Below are positions 60,934 to 64,000 of a stretch of 64,000 bases of DNA, in pieces. The stretch is from Hirundichthys speculiger (taxonomy: Eukaryota > Chordata > Actinopteri > Beloniformes > Exocoetidae), in NCBI GenBank assembly GCA_018398805.1, contig JAGFBZ010000738.1, positions 434,001 to 498,000 on the forward strand, read 5' to 3'. Made by a program: the position numbers and the translations under genes. Position 1 is the first letter of the stretch. Every line of letters starts with the position of its first letter. The notes under the pieces are model-generated. The model had not been told where the DNA came from, ran no database searches, and saw nothing but the letters and a program-made list of their open reading frames with translations.

Positions 60934-61634
60934 CAGTGGTTCTCAACTGGTGGGTCGCGACCCAAAAATGGGTCGCAGACCCGTTTTTCAATTGGGTCGT
61001 GGGCCTTTGACCTGGGGAAAGATATGCTAAAAAAAAAAAAAAAAGCATGTCATTCATACTCCTTAACAGTAGATGGCGATAATGCCCAGTAATACAAGTT
61101 GACACCCGCCAGTTCACAACAAAGAAAAAGACCTGCAAAGTTTGTTTACATATGTTGAGCATGGTGAAACACAGATACAACGAAGAATATATGAGATATG
61201 GATTTTCTTATCTTGAAGACAAAGGTCAGTGAGTGGTTATTCAGCTAAAACTATATATTTTGAGTTCTTTTTGAAACTACTGCTCAGTGGTTGCACTTTT
61301 TTATTTCGTGTTTGTGCATGTTGAGTCTTTTAAAAAGGATGAAGTTACTGAAGTGATGTGTTGTGGATTCAATTAAAATACAGCTAATTGAGCATCAAAG
61401 GGAATATTTGCCACTTGAAGTCATTTTGGTTTTTGCCATTTTGGTTCACCAATAAACTTATTTTTTTGACAATCTTGACATTCTGTGATATTCTTTTCTA
61501 CTATCTCCGATTCAAAACTGCACGATCTTTTCATTCAATAAATTTGAGAAGTTGGAAATTTTCCTTGATTTGGGTTGCGGCTTGTCATTAAGGGTGATGG
61601 TGGGTTCTGGAGCCAGACCAGTTGAGAACCACTG
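60934..61634. mobile_element. 701-bp hAT MITE inserted in the 69-bp array
   Basis: Perfect 17-bp inverted ends (cagtggttctcaactgg / ccagttgagaaccactg) and a perfect 8-bp target duplication 'cattaaac' (60926-60933 and 61635-61642). No transposase. A diverged, truncated relative lies at 1148-1378. Confidence 0.95.
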
Positions 61635-61830
61635 CATTAAACGACTGATTTAAGATCTCTGTTCTGTACAGCATCTGGCTCCATCTGGTAACCAAACTCC
61701 ATTCATTAAACGACAGATTAAAGGTCTCAAGTCTGAACAGCATGTGGCTCCATTTGCGCACCAAACTCCATTCATTAAATGACTGATTTTAGGTCTCAGA
61801 TCTAACCAGCATCTGGCTCCATCCTCACCG
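61635..61830. repeat. 69-bp satellite array, right part
   Basis: Continues the same 69-bp unit after the MITE for about three copies, then breaks into unique intron sequence. Confidence 0.9.
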
Positions 61831-61987
61831 TTGAAGCCTCTACTTTTAATTTTTAAAAAAATACATGAAAACCAATCCTTTTCTTTTTCAACCAAGGAAT
61901 TATGGATTGCTAGTTGATCAGTTTTTATTAGTTGATTAGCTATGACCATATTTTCATTGTCCATCTTGTCCTCCGTTCCTCCTCCAG

Positions 61988-62097
61988 GGGTTTCTGTCCC
62001 GTAGGCTGAAGCAGTCTCTTCGTAGAACTCGCTCACAGCCCAAACTATCACGTCACAGCAGCATGAAGACCAACATGATCAATACCAGCGACACCAG
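61988..62097 (+). CDS. exon of a SynGAP/DAB2IP/RASAL2-family RasGAP gene
   Basis: 110 nt, acceptor 'cctccag', donor 'cag|gtactg', phase 0 in and 2 out. It encodes 'GFLSRRLKQSLRRTRSQPKL' followed by 'SRHSSMKTNMINTSDTR'. Human DAB2IP and SYNGAP1 have GFLSRRLKxSIKRTKSQPKLDR at this place, so the family call is strong. The exact paralogue is undecided, and the PH, C2 and RasGAP domains would lie to the right of the window. These proteins speed GTP hydrolysis by Ras and Rap. The exon's 3' end and donor are part of a tandem repeat. Confidence 0.82.
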
Positions 62098-62530
62098 GTA
62101 CTGATAAAAGATATCTGATCAATACCAACGACACCAGGTACTGATACAGGATATTTGATCAATACCAGCAACACCAGGTACTGATACAAGATATCTGATC
62201 AATACCAGGTACTGATACAGGATATGTGATCAACACTGATCAATACCAGGTACAGATACAGGATATCAGATCAATACCAGGTACTGATATGGGATATCAG
62301 AATCAGAATCAGAATCAGAATCAGTTTTATTGGCCAAGTTTGTGCACACAAACAAGGAATTTGACTCCGGTTACTAAGCTCTCTGTACAATTTGAATAAA
62401 ATTAAATAAAATATAACAATTACTGGCACAATATATATATATATATATATATGATCAATACTGATTAATACCAGGTACAGATACAGGATATCTGATCAAT
62501 ACCAGATACAGATACAGGATATCTGATCAA
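62078..62530. repeat. tandem repeat that includes the exon end and splice donor
   Basis: Units of about 30-40 bp, 'gatcaataccagcgacacca' then 'ggtactgatacaggatatct', start inside the exon (62078) and repeat into the intron, interrupted by a SINE/LINE-like tail (about 62287-62455). At least two downstream units keep 'acaccag|gtactg', an exact copy of the donor. Confidence 0.88.
62287..62455. repeat. dispersed fish repeat tail plus short (AT)n
   Basis: Repeated 'gaatca', then 'cagttttattggccaagttt' and 'caaggaatttgactccggtt', a common fish interspersed repeat end, followed by an AT run at 62430-62452. Confidence 0.75.
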
Positions 62531-62905
62531 TAAAGACTATTGAAAGAGGAGACAATAAGAGAAGCGATGAGAAGAGAGATGTGGAAAGAAGATAAGGAAA
62601 AGAGGAGTAGGAAAAAGGAAATGAGGAAATGAGGAAAGGAAAGAAGAAATTAGGACAGAGGAGACAAGGAAAGGAGAAAGGAGATGTAGATGGGAGGAAA
62701 TGAAGGAGAAGAGGAAAGAGGAGACAAGGGAGAAGATTATGAGGAAGGGGAAGATAATGAAAGGAAAGGAAAGGAAGGGGGTTAGGAATGAGGAGATGAG
62801 GAGAGGAGAAAAAGAAGAGTGGAAGAGAGGAGACGAGAAGAGATGAGGAAGGAGACAAGGGAAGGCGGTGAGGAAGAAGTGGAGATGAGAGAAGGATGTA
62901 GGATG
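62530..62905. repeat. polypurine (GA-rich) tract, about 370 bp
   Basis: Almost only A and G on the plus strand (gaggag, ggaaag, gatgag units). The complementary polypyrimidine strand gives a meaningless proline/serine/leucine-rich open frame. Confidence 0.9.
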
Positions 62906-62929
62906 GGGGAAGTAGGGCAGCTCCTCTGC

Positions 62930-63160
62930 AGGGGGGAGGGGCCAGTGCTGACAGCGGCGGGCGAGTCACAAACAGACAGACAGGGAGAGAGAGAGACGGA
63001 CAGAGGAACACAGCATCAGCTGCTGCTCTTCCTCATCAGCATCCTCCTCCTCCTCCTCCTCATCGTCGTCTCCTTCTGCTCCTCCGCTCCTCAGGGCTAA
63101 ACATGTCTGCATAGCGCTCCTCTCCTCCTCCTCTACCTCCTCTCAGAATGCTCGGTGAGT
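62930..63160 (+). promoter_or_regulatory. possible alternative first exon / promoter
   Basis: GC-richer stretch with 'gcggcgggcgag', a 'gacagacaggga' run and a CTC-rich stretch, ending in 'atgctcg|gtgagt', a good donor. It could be an alternative 5' exon of the RasGAP gene. No independent support. Confidence 0.3.
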
Positions 63161-63269
63161 CTGATCTCATTAACACAAATGTGCTGCAGTCTGAGTGTGA
63201 GCGTACACAGTGGCGTCTTCTACCTGATCAGCATCTCCATTCATGCTCCATCTGTTAGCATGGCTGCAG

Positions 63270-63966
63270 TCACCACTGCTAGCCTGCTCTAGTAGCATGT
63301 GGCTATGCTAATCACAAAACAGACAGCTAGTATGTGGCTATGCCTAACACAAAACTGACAGCATGTGGCTATGCTAAACACAAAACAGACAGCTAGCATG
63401 TGGCTATGCTAAACACAAAACAGACAGCATGTGGCTATGCTAAACACAAAACAGACAGCTAGTATGTGGCTATGCCTAACACAAAACTGACAGCATGTGG
63501 CTATGCTAAACACAAAACAGACAGCTAGCATGTGGCTATGCTAAACACAAAATAGACAGCATGTGGCTATGCTAAACACAAAACAGACAACTTGCATGTG
63601 GCTATGGCTAACACAAAACTGACAGTTATCATGTGGCTATGCTAAACACTGAACAGACAGTTAGCATGTGGCTATGATAATCATGAAAAAGACAGTTGGC
63701 ATGTGGCTACGCTAAACACAAAAAAGCCAGGTAGCATGTGGCTATGCCTAACACAAAACTGACAGCATGTGGCTAAGCTAAATTTAAAATAGACAGTTAG
63801 CATGTGGCTATGCTAAACACAAAACAGACAGTTAGCATGTGGCTATGCCTAACACAAAACTGACAGTTAGCATGTGGATATGCTAAAGACTAAACAGACA
63901 GTTGGCATGTGGCTATGCTAAACTTAAAATAGATAGTTAGCATGTGGCTATGCTAAACACAAAACA
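63270..63966. repeat. 31-35-bp minisatellite
   Basis: About 20 copies of 'catgtggctatgctaaacac' 'aaaacagacag', with or without a 'ttag' or 'ctag' spacer. It ends at 63966, where GGTCCA-type sequence begins again. Confidence 0.92.
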
Positions 63967-64000
63967 GTCCAGGTCCAGGTCTGGTCCAGATACCACCAGG
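63967..64000. repeat. GGTCCA-like sequence at the window edge
   Basis: 'tccaggtccaggtctggtcc' resembles the 52-58.8-kb array. It runs off the window, so its size is unknown. Confidence 0.6.

Noticed and set aside
62496..63011. 171-codon Ser/Leu/Pro-rich minus-strand protein
   Set aside because: Antisense of the polypurine tract.

Overview
The window is nuclear DNA from a ray-finned (teleost) fish. This rests on intron-containing genes, canonical replication-dependent histone genes, cytosolic tRNA-Trp and tRNA-Ser genes, and a dense fish-type repeat load: hAT, Tc1, Kolobok, Penelope-like and Tx1/L1-like elements plus very large minisatellites. Most protein-coding capacity belongs to transposons. 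The host genes are histones, tRNAs and the 5' part of one RasGAP-family gene.

Layout. 1-2465: old LINE, hAT and Tc1 debris, then the outer end of a large inverted duplication. 2466-11680: a hAT element (8-bp target duplication) carrying a nested 8.6-kb Kolobok-type transposon at 2932-11535 (TTAA target). The Kolobok holds an 11-exon THAP/DDE transposase gene on the minus strand. Facing it on the plus strand is an intact 4-exon gene for a protein like the cytoplasmic 'ballast' domain of the P2X7 receptor. A Penelope-like insert with long inverted arms and hammerhead-ribozyme-like motifs sits in a transposase intron. 13-38 kb: a palindromic histone/tRNA cluster. Arm A reads H1, H4, tRNA-Trp, pseudo-tRNA, tRNA-Trp, H2B on the plus strand. 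Arm B carries the mirror set on the minus strand, with extra insertions (tRNA-Ser, a dead Tx1-like LINE, a THAP relic, a MITE). A third H4 lies in the unpaired centre. Two more tRNA-Trp copies follow at 38-39 kb. 39-51.4 kb: transposon graveyard (Penelope remnant, two hAT relics, a minus-strand LINE with a Tigger-like MITE, a ZBED-type hAT relic). 52-62.1 kb: two exons resembling the region before the PH domain in SynGAP/DAB2IP/RASAL2 proteins. Their upstream side holds a 6.5-kb GGTCCW compound minisatellite. A 69-bp satellite split by a 701-bp hAT MITE lies between them. 62.1-64 kb: repeats that duplicate the exon's splice donor, a long polypurine tract and a 31-35-bp minisatellite.

The histone genes have the metazoan 3' stem-loop and no introns, as expected for S-phase histone mRNAs. 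No H2A or H3 is present in the window. The two arms share gene order and near-identical coding sequence. They differ by clean transposon insertions whose empty sites can be read in the other arm, so the duplication came before those insertions. The strongest candidate for something undescribed is the two-gene Kolobok, a DNA transposon with a convergent P2X7-ballast gene beside its THAP transposase.
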